From Gracilibacillus halotolerans (lineage in GTDB: Bacteria > Bacillota > Bacilli > Bacillales > Amphibacillaceae): a stretch of DNA of 64,000 bases. The notes beneath the pieces are model-generated. The model was not told where the DNA came from. It saw only the letters and a program-made list of their open reading frames with translations, and searched no databases. Location of the stretch: the NCBI RefSeq assembly GCF_014206945.1, contig NZ_JACHON010000004.1, positions 141,209 through 205,208 of the forward strand, written 5' to 3'. Below are positions 36,693-46,023 of this stretch, piece by piece. A program made the position numbers and the translations under genes. Numbering within the stretch: position 1 is the first letter of the stretch; every line of letters starts with the position of its first letter.

Positions 36693-38588
36693 CTATCTAT
36701 TTAACAAACTTCCAACATAACGCAATAAATCATTAGCAGATTGGGTTGTATATCCGTATTCCTCTACTAGGGTAGAAACGACCGCATTCATCTTCTTCAA
36801 TTGTTGTTCATCAGGTGTTTTTGTAGAAGTTGTTATTTTCACAACGTCTTTTAAGTCTGCAAAGAGTTTTTTCTGTATTGCTTCTCTAAGTCTCTCATGC
36901 GATTGATAATCGAATTTCTTTCCTTTTCTCGCGTAAGCAGAAATACGTATAAGAATCTCTTCTCTAAAAGCTTTTTTGGCGTTTTCCGATATTCCTATTT
37001 GCTCTTCAATCGAACGCATCAATTTTTCATCAGGTTGCATTTCTTCTTCTGTTAGTGGGTCGATTAATTTCGTTTTATTACAAAATGCTTCAACGTTATC
37101 TAAATAATTATCCATTAGAGTTTTCGCTGATTCATCATAAGAATAGACAAACGCCTTTTGCACTTCCTTCTTAGCTAGTTCGTCGTATTCCTTCCTAGCA
37201 ATCGATATATAGTCAAGGTATGTTTCCTTGTCCTCACTAGTAATCGAAGGATGATTGTCGAGTCCATCTTTTAATGAGCGAAGAACATCCAATGCATTAA
37301 TAGCTTGCATTTCCTTCCGGATAATTGTTGAAGAAATACGATTTATAACGTAACGTGGATCAATACCGCTCATTCCTTCATCGGGAAATTCCTTTTTTAA
37401 TGTAACGACATCTTGATCACTAAATCCTTCAACATCTTGACCATTATATAAATATAATTTCTTTAAAATGCTTATATTGGATTGCTTAGATTCTTTTAGG
37501 CGCGTTAAAACAGAAAACATCGCAGCAGTCTTTAGAGCATGGGGTGCAATATGGACATCTTTCATATCACTTTCCGCTATCATCTTTTCGTAAATTCTTT
37601 CTTCTTGATCAAGTTTTAAATTATAAGGAATCGGCATAACAATCATTCTCGAGTGTAATGCCTCATTCTTTTCATTCGCGATAAACGAACGATATTCCGA
37701 CTCGTTAGTATGCGCCACGACCATTTCATCCGCTGAGATTAACGCGAATCTTCCTGCTTTAAAATTCCCTTCTTGAGTAAGAGAAAGGAGATGCCATAAA
37801 AACTTTTCATCACACTTTAACATTTCTTGAAATTCCATTAAACCTCTATTCGCCTTGTTTAATTCTCCATCAAATCGGTAGGCACGAGGGTCGGATTCTG
37901 AACCATATGTGGCAATGGTAGAAAAATCAATCGATCCAGTTAAATCAGCAATATCCTGTGATTTCGGATCAGACGGACTAAACGTTCCAATTCCTACTCT
38001 GTTATCTTCAGAAAAAAATATTCTTTCTACTAATACATCTTCAATTTTTCCATTGTACTCCTCTTCTAATCGCATTCGGTTTAAAGGTGATAAACTACCT
38101 TCTATCTTGATTCCGTATTCCTTTTCAAATTCTCCTCGTAAATGTTGAGGTATTAAATGCAGAGGATTCTCATGCATTGGGCATCCTTTAATCGCAAAAA
38201 CTGCTCCTCGCTTCGTCAATGAATATTCCTCTAACCCTCTTTTCAATAATGTAACTAAGGTGGATTTCCCTCCAGAGACTGGTCCCATTAATAGAAGTAT
38301 TCTCTTTTTGACATCTAATCTTTTAGCAGCTGGATGAAAATATTCTTCTACAAGTTTTTCAAGCGCCTCTTCTAACCCAAATAAACTATCTTTAAAAAAG
38401 TTATACCGTTTAAACCCATCTTCTTCCTCGATTCCCTTTTCCATTATCATTTCATATATTCGTGAATGGGCAGACTGTGCTAAATATGGTCTATCCTCCA
38501 ACATTTTCAAATATTCTTTGAATGTCCCTTCCCATTTAAGGCTTTCTTGTTTGGTCCGGTACTCTTCCACTTTTTTTAATATGTCCAT
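36693..38588 (-). CDS. prkA: Serine protein kinase / AAA+ protein PrkA
   Basis: A 631-residue protein matching PrkA (E. coli YeaG). The AAA+ part has the P-loop GPVSGGKST at residues 102-110 and HENPLHLIP; the C-terminal kinase-like PrkA domain follows from about residue 390. B. subtilis PrkA is sporulation-controlled and has been described as a spore-coat-associated kinase or ATP-dependent protease. GGAGGG precedes the ATG. Its usual partner yhbH is in this window but separated and in opposing orientation, with odhAB and an esterase between them. Confidence 0.95.
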   Translation of the reverse strand: MDILKKVEEYRTKQESLKWEGTFKEYLKMLEDRPYLAQSAHSRIYEMIMEKGIEEEDGFKRYNFFKDSLFGLEEALEKLVEEYFHPAAKRLDVKKRILLLMGPVSGGKSTLVTLLKRGLEEYSLTKRGAVFAIKGCPMHENPLHLIPQHLRGEFEKEYGIKIEGSLSPLNRMRLEEEYNGKIEDVLVERIFFSEDNRVGIGTFSPSDPKSQDIADLTGSIDFSTIATYGSESDPRAYRFDGELNKANRGLMEFQEMLKCDEKFLWHLLSLTQEGNFKAGRFALISADEMVVAHTNESEYRSFIANEKNEALHSRMIVMPIPYNLKLDQEERIYEKMIAESDMKDVHIAPHALKTAAMFSVLTRLKESKQSNISILKKLYLYNGQDVEGFSDQDVVTLKKEFPDEGMSGIDPRYVINRISSTIIRKEMQAINALDVLRSLKDGLDNHPSITSEDKETYLDYISIARKEYDELAKKEVQKAFVYSYDESAKTLMDNYLDNVEAFCNKTKLIDPLTEEEMQPDEKLMRSIEEQIGISENAKKAFREEILIRISAYARKGKKFDYQSHERLREAIQKKLFADLKDVVKITTSTKTPDEQQLKKMNAVVSTLVEEYGYTTQSANDLLRYVGSLLNR

Positions 38589-38713
38589 GGAATACCCTCC
38601 TATTGATGTCGTGACAGATTGAAACAGTATTTCGTGATGTTAGTTATCAATATATGAGAGAGCATAGGAAAAAATGATAATACGACGGACATCGTTACGT
38701 ATAATGAAATTGC

Positions 38714-38742
38714 TTCACAAAAGTCATTCATTCAAGTATAAT
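38714..38742 (+). promoter_or_regulatory. Sigma-A promoter of the 25-codon gene
   Basis: TTCACA (38714-38719), 17 bases, TATAAT (38737-38742). A second set of boxes just downstream, TGAATA (38752) and CATACAGTA (38775), resembles forespore/mother-cell sigma consensus, but its start point would fall on the ribosome site. I therefore prefer the sigma-A call. Confidence 0.6.
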
Positions 38743-38798
38743 TGAGAAAGATGAATACATAAAAAACACTTTGACATACAGTATTAAGGAGGATTCCA

Positions 38799-38876
38799 AT
38801 GGGAGTTGCACTTATTATCGGAGTAAGCGTAGTATTTTTAGCGGCTATTTTCGCATCAGGTTATGAGGCCAAATAA
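38799..38876 (+). CDS. 25-residue single-pass membrane peptide
   Basis: A very short gene: MGVALIIGVSVVFLAAIFA then SGYEAK. Residues 2-19 form one hydrophobic helix and the last six are a short polar tail. AAGGAGG stands at ideal spacing (38786-38792), a promoter lies upstream and a good terminator downstream, so the unit looks complete and expressed. I do not recognise the family. Small hydrophobic peptides of this size in bacilli are often sporulation proteins or accessory subunits of membrane complexes (CydS-like). It is divergent from prkA. Confidence 0.7.
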   Translation: MGVALIIGVSVVFLAAIFASGYEAK

Positions 38877-38930
38877 CTTCGTAAACCAATAGAGATAGGA
38901 TATATACTTTTCTCCATTATACACTGTTCA

Positions 38931-38963
38931 AAAGTACCGCCAATTTTTGGTGGTGCTTTTTTA
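38931..38963 (+). terminator. Terminator of the 25-codon gene
   Basis: AGTACCGCCAA pairs with TTGGTGGTGCT through two G-U pairs, followed by TTTTTTATT. Confidence 0.8.
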
Positions 38964-38971
38964 TTAGAAAT

Positions 38972-39002
38972 CCCCTTAAGGAAAATCAATCGCCTTAAGG
39001 GG
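38972..39002 (-). terminator. Terminator-like palindrome after the cyclomaltodextrinase gene
   Basis: CCCCTTAAGG (38972-38981) and CCTTAAGGGG (38993-39002) are perfect inverse arms. The minus-strand tail is AT-rich with a weak T run. Confidence 0.6.
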
Positions 39003-39021
39003 ACATTGCTCCTCTAAATTT

Positions 39022-40767
39022 TTAAAATTGAACACAGATAAATCCATACGGAGCGAGTACTATTTCCGCTTGACCATCAAATCTGATTTTTTCCCCTGTG
39101 AATACATCCACTACTTCTTTTCCGCATAATATGTCCGTGTTCACTGTTTCTGCAAATTCATTATTATTTAGTGCGAATACAAGTTTAGTATCTTTTGCTT
39201 TTTTCGAATAAATCACAACATTATTATCTGCCTGCTCAAATCGAAACGTAGCGTCATTACCGAAAGTAGCGATATTTTTACGCAAATGGATTAACTGCTT
39301 TACAAACGATAATAACTCTCTATTTTGTTGCGAAGGGTCCCACTCCATACATTCTCTACAGCCTGGATCTTCTCCACCTGTCATTCCAACTTCATCCCCA
39401 TAATAAATACATGGAGACCCTGTATAAGAAAGTTGGAATAGAAGCATAAGCTTTACTTTGGCTATATTTCCATTTGCTAACGTTAAAATTCTAGCTGTAT
39501 CATGACTTCCTAATAAATTAAAAGATACTTCATTGACGTTACTTGGATAGCTATGTTGAACCTCTGTCACTCTATCTTTAAACATTGCACAATCTATCGT
39601 ATCTTTTGCAAAAAACTCTATCACAGCGTCGGTAAATGGATAGTTCATTACGGCATCAAATTGGTCACCTTGAAGCCACTTTAAGGAATCGTGCCAAACT
39701 TCACCTAATATATATGCCTCAGGCTTTACCTTCTTAACTACTTGACGAAAGTCTCTCCAAAATGAATGATCAATTTCGTTTGCAACGTCTAATCTCCAAC
39801 CATCAATATCAAATTCTTCTATCCAATATGTAGCTACTTTTAATAAATAGTTTCGCACTTCAGGATCAGAGGTGTTCAGTTTTGGCATTGTCGAAACGAA
39901 TGCAAATGTATCATAATTTGGCATCGGTTCGGTTTGTATAGGAAAGTCCCAAGGATAAAACCAATTCACATATTTAGATTCCTGCTGATTTTTCAAAACA
40001 TCTTGAAATGGCGGGAAATAAAATCCACTATGATTGAATACCGCATCCAGCATTACTTTCATACCTCGTAGATGACACTCTTTTACTAATCGGCGAAACG
40101 TTTCCTTATCCCCGAACTGTGGATCAATCTCAAAGTAGTCGATTGTATCATACTTATGATTCGAATGCGCTTTAAATATAGGTGTAAAATATATTCCGTT
40201 TACTCCTAGCTCTTGTAAGTAATCAAGATGATCGATAACCCCTTGAAAATCACCTCCATAAAAACTTGTTGGCGTCGGCTCACCACTTCCCCATTCTAGC
40301 GTTCCATCTGGGTTTAAAGACGAGTCACCATTTGCAAATCTTTCTGGAAATACTTGATACCAAATTGTATCTTTCACCCAAGCTGGCGGTTGAAACACAT
40401 CTGCTTCATGTACATAAGGAAAACAAAAGAATTGTCCGATTTCTCTAGGTATATTTTCGTAAAATCCTTTTTCGGTAACAACAACACTTGTTTGTTGATT
40501 GCTACATCTAAATCCATATCGAAGCCGGCGAAATTCAGGCTTTATTGTAATCCCCCAATAATCCTTTCGTGCCGTGCTACCTGTAAGTTTCATCTGCAAC
40601 TTTTTAAATTGCCATTGATCGTCTTTAAAATCATACGGGTCTCCATACAACAACTCTACCTTATCTACATCTCCAGCTTTCGTTTCCAATAAAATATGAA
40701 CCGTATCCTTATCTTTTGCGTACAAGTAAGGTTGAATTGCCCGATGATAGATTGCTTCTATGAACAT
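39022..40767 (-). CDS. Cyclomaltodextrinase / neopullulanase-type alpha-amylase (GH13_20)
   Basis: A 581-residue intracellular glycosidase. The N-terminal domain (1-120) is the starch-binding-like CBM34 module seen in this subfamily. The GH13 barrel follows, with catalytic nucleophile D327 (GWRLDVANE), acid E356 (GEVWHD) and D423 (LGSHDTAR). FYGGDFQGVIDHLDYLQELGVNGIYFTPIF and DAVFNHSG are conserved regions. It has no signal peptide, so it degrades imported maltodextrin or cyclodextrin in the cytoplasm. It is divergent from mdxEFG and shares the intervening control region with it. Related maltogenic amylases are the alternative name. Confidence 0.92.
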   Translation of the reverse strand: MFIEAIYHRAIQPYLYAKDKDTVHILLETKAGDVDKVELLYGDPYDFKDDQWQFKKLQMKLTGSTARKDYWGITIKPEFRRLRYGFRCSNQQTSVVVTEKGFYENIPREIGQFFCFPYVHEADVFQPPAWVKDTIWYQVFPERFANGDSSLNPDGTLEWGSGEPTPTSFYGGDFQGVIDHLDYLQELGVNGIYFTPIFKAHSNHKYDTIDYFEIDPQFGDKETFRRLVKECHLRGMKVMLDAVFNHSGFYFPPFQDVLKNQQESKYVNWFYPWDFPIQTEPMPNYDTFAFVSTMPKLNTSDPEVRNYLLKVATYWIEEFDIDGWRLDVANEIDHSFWRDFRQVVKKVKPEAYILGEVWHDSLKWLQGDQFDAVMNYPFTDAVIEFFAKDTIDCAMFKDRVTEVQHSYPSNVNEVSFNLLGSHDTARILTLANGNIAKVKLMLLFQLSYTGSPCIYYGDEVGMTGGEDPGCRECMEWDPSQQNRELLSFVKQLIHLRKNIATFGNDATFRFEQADNNVVIYSKKAKDTKLVFALNNNEFAETVNTDILCGKEVVDVFTGEKIRFDGQAEIVLAPYGFICVQF

Positions 40768-40902
40768 ATGAATCCTCCATTCTTATAAACAGATTAGGTA
40801 CTACTCCCCACCGAAACAAAACAAGCGATTGCATGAATTATATCAAAAAATGTCAAGTGATGGATGTTCATTTTTCCAAGATTAAAATCACCACCTAAAA
40901 TA

Positions 40903-40916
40903 TGTAAGCGTTAAAC
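40903..40916. promoter_or_regulatory. cre/LacI-type operator candidate
   Basis: TGTAAGCGTTAAAC matches the first eleven positions of a cre-like TGTAANCGNT core, with two mismatches at the end. It lies between the divergent cyclomaltodextrinase and mdxE genes, upstream of the mdxE promoter. Confidence 0.4.
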
Positions 40917-40954
40917 CTATTGATATTATACATTATATTTTTTTAAAATTATAG

Positions 40955-40982
40955 TTGCATTTAATGTTTTTTGATGTATAAT
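40955..40982 (+). promoter_or_regulatory. Sigma-A promoter of mdxE
   Basis: TTGCAT (40955-40960), 16 bases, TATAAT (40977-40982), about 75 bases before the mdxE start. An operator-like sequence follows just downstream. Confidence 0.7.
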
Positions 40983-40997
40983 AATTTACAAGATATG

Positions 40998-41011
40998 CGC
41001 AAACGGTTTCA
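40998..41011. promoter_or_regulatory. Operator for the LacI-type regulator or CcpA upstream of mdxE
   Basis: CGCAAACGGTTTCA fits the cre/LacI-family consensus at 13 of 14 positions and covers the likely transcription start of mdxE. The local MalR-like repressor or CcpA could bind it. Confidence 0.55.
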
Positions 41012-41056
41012 TTTAATGTTGCATATCATAGATAAAAAATTGGGAGGTCTTTAGTA

Positions 41057-42352
41057 ATGAAAAAATATTTAGGTATTTTATTAGCAATGCTACTTGTAGT
41101 CGGCTTACTAGCAGCTTGTGGTCCAGACGAACAAGAAGAGGCTGCAGAGGATCAAAATGATACATCATCGGAAGAAGAAGCTTCAGATAGCTCTATGCCT
41201 GAGAAACCTGAGCAACTTACAGTTTGGGTTAACGCAGAAGAAAAACAAGAAGAAGCAATTGCGCAAATTTCCGAGAAATACACAGAAGAAACTGGAATTG
41301 AAATTAATGCGATTCCAATTGATATGTTAGAGCAAGTAGAAAAATTAGACGTAGAAGGTCCAACTGGTAATGGTCCAGATATTATTTTTCAGCCACATGA
41401 TAGAATTGGTGATTTAGTTCTTAGAGGGTTAATTGATCCGGTTAACCTAGGGGATAAAGAAGCAGAATACCAAGAAGCAGCGATTGATGCTGTAACAAAT
41501 GACGGAGACGTTTGGGGTTACCCAGCAGTAACAGAAACATACGCACTTTTCTACAATAAGTCTTTAGTTGAAGAAGCTCCTGCTACTATGGAAGATTTAT
41601 TAGCGATTGCAGAAGAGCATACAGATGCTTCAAATGATGAATTCGGCTTCTTAATGGAAGCGGCTAACTTTTACTTTACGTACCCATTCTTCTCAGGTAA
41701 TGGTGCTTATGTATTCGCAGAAGATAATGGAACATACGATATCGAGGATATTGGTTTAAGTAATGAAGGCGCAATAGAGGGTGGAAACTTAATTCAATCT
41801 TGGTTTGATAATGGATATATTCCACAAGACTTAACTCCAGACATTATGAATGGTCTTTTCTCAGAAGGAAAAGTAGCGGCTGTTATTAATGGTCCTTGGA
41901 TGGTTCGTGAATACCAAGAAGCACTAGGTGATGATTTACAAGCAGGTATCTTACCAGTACTTGATAACGGTGAAAATCCAAAATCATTTGTTGGAGTAAA
42001 AGCATACTTACTATCTTACTACTCTGAAAACAAAGAATGGGCAGAAGATTTCATGGCATATATCACAAACTCTGAAAACTCTATGCTTTACTATGATGTT
42101 GCAGGAGAAATGCCAGCTCGTATCGACTCTATCGATGATCCTTTAATAGCCGAAGATCCAATCTATTCAGCATTTGCTGAGCAAGCAACGTTTGGAGAAC
42201 CAATGCCAGGCGTACCTGCTATGCAACAAGTGTGGGATCCAATTAACAATGCATTAACATTTATTTCTAAAGGTGAGCCAGTAGATGAAGTATTAGAAGA
42301 AGCTGTTGGAGTTATTGAAGATAACATTGCTGCTTCAGGAGCTACTCAATAA
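41057..42352 (+). CDS. mdxE: Maltodextrin-binding lipoprotein
   Basis: A 431-residue ABC solute-binding protein of the MalE type. The signal peptide ends LLAAC with lipid cysteine C21. A short Glu/Asp/Ser linker (about 22-52) follows, then the two-lobed MBP domain: LTVWVNAEEKQEEAIAQI, GPDIIFQPHDRIGDL, WGYPAVTETYALFYNKSL, AVINGPWMVREYQEAL. It is the first gene of mdxEFG. GGGAGG precedes the ATG. A strong hairpin directly after it would let this gene be expressed well above the permeases, the usual stoichiometry for binding proteins. Confidence 0.94.
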   Translation: MKKYLGILLAMLLVVGLLAACGPDEQEEAAEDQNDTSSEEEASDSSMPEKPEQLTVWVNAEEKQEEAIAQISEKYTEETGIEINAIPIDMLEQVEKLDVEGPTGNGPDIIFQPHDRIGDLVLRGLIDPVNLGDKEAEYQEAAIDAVTNDGDVWGYPAVTETYALFYNKSLVEEAPATMEDLLAIAEEHTDASNDEFGFLMEAANFYFTYPFFSGNGAYVFAEDNGTYDIEDIGLSNEGAIEGGNLIQSWFDNGYIPQDLTPDIMNGLFSEGKVAAVINGPWMVREYQEALGDDLQAGILPVLDNGENPKSFVGVKAYLLSYYSENKEWAEDFMAYITNSENSMLYYDVAGEMPARIDSIDDPLIAEDPIYSAFAEQATFGEPMPGVPAMQQVWDPINNALTFISKGEPVDEVLEEAVGVIEDNIAASGATQ

Positions 42353-42364
42353 TTGGCATATGCT

Positions 42365-42402
42365 AAATATATGGGGAGCAATCTGCTTCCCATATATTTT
42401 TT
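42365..42402 (+). terminator. Intercistronic terminator between mdxE and mdxF
   Basis: AATATATGGGGAGCA pairs over 15 bp (one G-U) with TGCTTCCCATATATT, followed by six T. It probably reduces read-through into the permease genes. Confidence 0.88.
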
Positions 42403-42473
42403 AAAAAAGTATGAGAAACGAATTAACAGGAATCTATCGTATACTATTATAGTTTTTCTAAGGAGGGACAAGA

Positions 42474-43769
42474 ATGGCAAATATAGATAGAGATGCCAAA
42501 CAAAAAGGGACAAAAGCTCAAAATATAGCAACAGTCTTATCCATTATTCCTGGCCTCGGCCAAATTTACAATCGTCGTTATTTAAAAGGAATTATTCTTT
42601 TTGTTATTGCCGTTTCATTTCTTATTACATTTTGGAACTTTATAGATATAGGATTATGGGGAATTTTCACGTTAGGAACCATTCCTCGTGAGCACCACTC
42701 TATTCAATTGTTAATCCAAGGTTTAATGGCTCTAATCGTACTTTCATTTGGTTTAGCCATATACGCTTATAACTTTATCGATGCACGTAAGGATGCTAAG
42801 GCACGAGCAATCGGAAAACCGAACCCTACAATAGGGCAAGCTGTTAGAGACTTTTATAACAATGGATTTCCTTATTTCTTAATATTACCAGGGTTGTTAA
42901 TGCTATTATTTATCGTTGTGCTTCCACTTATTTTTATGGTTGCGCTCGCTTTTACAGATTACAACCAATACAATGCACCACCTAGAAACTTATTAAGTTG
43001 GGTTGGAGTACAAAACTTTATCGATTTAGTTCAAATTGATATTTGGAAGGATACATTCTTCTCCGTATTTACATGGACGATAGTTTGGACGGTATTAGCA
43101 ACAACGTTCCAAATTGTACTCGGTTTGATACTAGCTTTATTCGTTAACGATAAGAGAATTAAATTTAAACGTACTATTCGTACCGTACTAATTTTGCCTT
43201 GGGCAGTACCAGCATTTGTTTCTATTCTAATCTTTTCTGCACTATTCAATCCTACGTTCGGTGCGATAAATCGGGATATCTTAAGTCAATTTGATATTAT
43301 GATTCCCTGGTTATCTGATCCATTCTGGGCAAAGGTTGCATTGATTATGATTCAAACATGGCTAGGGTTTCCATTTATATTTGCATTATTTACTGGGGTA
43401 CTCCAAAGTGTTCCGCAAGATATGTATGAAGCAGCAGACGTAGATGGTGGAACAAGATGGCAGAAGTTCAGACATATTACATTGCCACATCTTTTATTTG
43501 CAACAGCACCATTACTTATTATGCAATATGCTGGAAACTTTAATAACTTTAATATCATTTACCTATTTAATGAAGGGAACCCTGCTGTGCGAGGTCAAAA
43601 CGCCGGTGGAACAGACATCCTCATTTCGTGGGTTTATAAACTAACGTTTGAAACTAACAATTACAATATGGCAGCTGCCATTACAATTATCATGGGAGTA
43701 ATCGTTATGGCATTCGCTTTCTTCCAGTTCAGAAAAACATCATCATTTAAAGAGGAGGGACGTTACTAA
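42474..43769 (+). CDS. mdxF: Maltodextrin ABC transporter permease MalF/MdxF
   Basis: A 431-residue permease with eight or so membrane segments. It opens with an extra cytoplasmic and membrane N-terminal region (SIIPGLGQIYNRRYLKGIILFVIAV), as in B. subtilis MdxF. The ATPase-docking EAA loop is YEAADVDGGTRWQKFRHITLPHL. AAGGAGGG precedes the ATG. TTAACA at 42423 and TATTAT at 42445 may give it a promoter of its own. The stop overlaps the mdxG start by one base (TAATG). It works with MdxG and with an ATPase not encoded here. Confidence 0.93.
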   Translation: MANIDRDAKQKGTKAQNIATVLSIIPGLGQIYNRRYLKGIILFVIAVSFLITFWNFIDIGLWGIFTLGTIPREHHSIQLLIQGLMALIVLSFGLAIYAYNFIDARKDAKARAIGKPNPTIGQAVRDFYNNGFPYFLILPGLLMLLFIVVLPLIFMVALAFTDYNQYNAPPRNLLSWVGVQNFIDLVQIDIWKDTFFSVFTWTIVWTVLATTFQIVLGLILALFVNDKRIKFKRTIRTVLILPWAVPAFVSILIFSALFNPTFGAINRDILSQFDIMIPWLSDPFWAKVALIMIQTWLGFPFIFALFTGVLQSVPQDMYEAADVDGGTRWQKFRHITLPHLLFATAPLLIMQYAGNFNNFNIIYLFNEGNPAVRGQNAGGTDILISWVYKLTFETNNYNMAAAITIIMGVIVMAFAFFQFRKTSSFKEEGRY

Positions 43770-44617
43770 TGGCATTACAAAGAAAAACAAAATCTAAAAT
43801 AGAAGTAACGTTCATGTATATCTTTATCATCCTGATGTTCATTGTTATCGGGTATCCACTTGTTTGGACACTTATGATGAGTATCAATCCAGGTACCAAT
43901 ATGTTAGTGACAAAACTAATTCCTGATAACCCTACATTAGAACATTATATATGGTTATTTACAGACCCAGCTAGTGATTATTTACTATGGTATAAAAACA
44001 GTTTAATTATTGCCGTGCTAAATTCAATCGGATCAGTAGTAATTACATCTTTAATCGCTTATGCTTTCTCTCGTTATAAATTCTTTGGGAGAAAATACGG
44101 TTTATACATGTTTCTATTATTACAAATGTTCCCTGCTTTGATGGGAATGGTTGCACTCTATATTTTATTGACAACAATTGGTCTTGTAGATTCCATCTGG
44201 GGACTATTACTCATATATCTTGGAGGACAAATACCATTTAACGCTTGGCTCGTAAAAGGTTACTATGATACGATACCTCGTGAGCTAGATGAAGCAGCTA
44301 AAATTGATGGTGCTGGTCATATGAAAATATTCATTTCGATTATGTTACCGTTAGCAAAACCTATCCTTGCAGTTGTTGCATTATTTAACTTTATGTCGCC
44401 ATTCATGGACTTCTTACTACCACGAATCGTACTGACAGACCCTAACAACTATACGCTTGCATTAGGTTTGTATAGCTTTATTAATGACCAGTTCTCTACT
44501 AACTTTACACGTTTTGCTGCTGGTTCAATTCTCATTGCTGTTCCTATTGCATTAGTATTCCTAGCATTACAACGATATCTAATCGGTGGACTTACTGCCG
44601 GAGCGACGAAAGGATAA
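43769..44617 (+). CDS. mdxG: Maltodextrin ABC transporter permease MalG/MdxG
   Basis: A 282-residue permease with six membrane helices. The EAA loop is ELDEAAKIDGAGHMKIFISIMLPLAKP, and the C-terminus LQRYLIGGLTAGATKG matches MalG ends. It is translationally coupled to mdxF by TAATG, with AGGAGGG inside the end of mdxF. No ATP-binding gene follows; in Bacillaceae a shared MsmX-type ATPase encoded elsewhere energises such importers. The gene is followed by about 280 bases with a terminator, then the regulator. Confidence 0.94.
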   Translation: MALQRKTKSKIEVTFMYIFIILMFIVIGYPLVWTLMMSINPGTNMLVTKLIPDNPTLEHYIWLFTDPASDYLLWYKNSLIIAVLNSIGSVVITSLIAYAFSRYKFFGRKYGLYMFLLLQMFPALMGMVALYILLTTIGLVDSIWGLLLIYLGGQIPFNAWLVKGYYDTIPRELDEAAKIDGAGHMKIFISIMLPLAKPILAVVALFNFMSPFMDFLLPRIVLTDPNNYTLALGLYSFINDQFSTNFTRFAAGSILIAVPIALVFLALQRYLIGGLTAGATKG

Positions 44618-44745
44618 TTGAAGAGTATCTATAAAACTGTACGATAGATCACTTGGCTATCAATACCGTGATACGGATCTTGTACGATGCAATGAAACAC
44701 TCTAGTGGCAATCATCGTGTTCCCTTTCTCCCTTCTGATGAGGAT

Positions 44746-44793
44746 ATGCGAGGAATTGGCTAATTATAGTAGCCTTTTTCTCGCATTTTTTTC
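44746..44793 (+). terminator. Terminator of mdxEFG
   Basis: ATGCGAG (44746-44752) pairs with CTCGCAT (44780-44786); an inner GGCTA/TAGCC stem extends it. Followed by six T. Confidence 0.85.
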
Positions 44794-44898
44794 CTAGTAA
44801 GTAATGATTTACATGAAAGTTCTATTTATTAGTTAATTGATTTATAATAAGGATAGATATAATAAAAATAATTGTGAATAGCGTGAAAGGTGAAGATT

Positions 44899-45921
44899 AT
44901 GTCCATTACCATTAAAGATGTAGCGAAGCGAGCTGGTGTTGCTCCTTCCACTGTTTCCAGGGTTATTGCGGATAATCCCCGTATAAGCATGGAAACAAAA
45001 AAACGTGTACGAAAAGCAATGAAAGATTTAGGCTATCACCCAAACATCAATGCTAGAAATCTAGCTGTACGTTCCTCTCAATCTATTGGTGTCATTATGC
45101 CATCATCCGCAGATGTTGCACTTCAAAATCCATTCTTCCCAGAAGTATTAAGAGGAATTGGATCACATTTACACGAGGTTGAATATTCCTTATATGTTTC
45201 TACAGGTGGAAATGAAGAAACTACCTTTGAAGAAGTGCAAAGAATGGTAAACGGTAATCGGGTCGACGGGATTATCTTACTATACTCTAGAATGAACGAT
45301 CCTGTTCAAGAATTTTTAATGGAAAAGAAATTCCCATTCGTTATCGTTGGTAAACCTTTTGAAAATGAGAGCGAGATAACGTATGTAGACAATAACAACG
45401 TCCAGGCAAGTAAAGATTTAACCAATCATTTGATTGAGCTTGGACATCAGCATATTGCTTTTATTGGCGGTTCCAAAGAGTTAACCGTAACGTCCGATCG
45501 TCTTCACGGTTACCGCTCAGCCATCAAAGAAGCCTCTTTACCTCTCCCTGACGAGTATATTATTCATACAGCGTTCCTAAAATCAGGTGGACGAGAAGCA
45601 GTCGAGAAGCTATTTCAATTAGACACCCCGCCTACTGGTTTAGTAGTTGCCGATGATTTAATGACTCTTGGTGTAATGAATGCGCTAGAGGAACTGGGTA
45701 TCAACTGTCCGGAAGATGTATCGATTACTTCCTTCAACAATTTATATTTATCTGAAATTACAACACCTGCACTAACAACTGTTGATATTCAAATTTATAA
45801 TTTAGGGGTACAATCTGCTCGTTGTTTACTTGAATTAACTAAAAATAAAGACGAGCCAGCAAAACGTATTATTATTCCTTATGATATTAAATATAGAAAA
45901 TCAACAACACCAATTAATTAA
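44899..45921 (+). CDS. malR: LacI family repressor of the maltodextrin genes (MalR-like)
   Basis: A 340-residue LacI/GalR repressor. The N-terminal helix-turn-helix and hinge (ITIKDVAKRAGVAPSTVSRV, then TKKRVRKAMKDLGYHPN) bind DNA; residues about 62-340 form the periplasmic-binding-like sugar domain (IGVIMPSSADVALQNPFFPEVLRGI, VDGIILLYS, ITSFNNLYLSEITTPALTTV). AAAGGTGA lies before the ATG at 44899; a GTG three codons earlier is inside that site. It follows mdxEFG on the same strand with its own interval, and operator-like sites occur between mdxE and the cyclomaltodextrinase gene. Ligand probably maltose or a derivative. Confidence 0.9.
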   Translation: MSITIKDVAKRAGVAPSTVSRVIADNPRISMETKKRVRKAMKDLGYHPNINARNLAVRSSQSIGVIMPSSADVALQNPFFPEVLRGIGSHLHEVEYSLYVSTGGNEETTFEEVQRMVNGNRVDGIILLYSRMNDPVQEFLMEKKFPFVIVGKPFENESEITYVDNNNVQASKDLTNHLIELGHQHIAFIGGSKELTVTSDRLHGYRSAIKEASLPLPDEYIIHTAFLKSGGREAVEKLFQLDTPPTGLVVADDLMTLGVMNALEELGINCPEDVSITSFNNLYLSEITTPALTTVDIQIYNLGVQSARCLLELTKNKDEPAKRIIIPYDIKYRKSTTPIN

Positions 45922-45925
45922 AGTA

Positions 45926-45964
45926 AGACGCTGGCTGTATTTGAAGTCAGCGTTCTTTATTTCT
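45926..45964 (+). terminator. Terminator of the malR-like gene
   Basis: ACGCTGGCT pairs with AGTCAGCGT around an eight-base loop, followed by TCTTTATTTCTT. Confidence 0.8.
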
Positions 45965-46023
45965 TAGGTAAGCCCTTCTCTACGTCCCGAGCTTTTTTCC
46001 TATATGATAAATATTTCTTCTAT

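Noticed and set aside
38752..38783. Sporulation sigma promoter for the 25-codon gene
   Set aside because: TGAATA-N17-CATACA fits sigma-G/K boxes, but the start point would fall on the ribosome site; kept only as an alternative.
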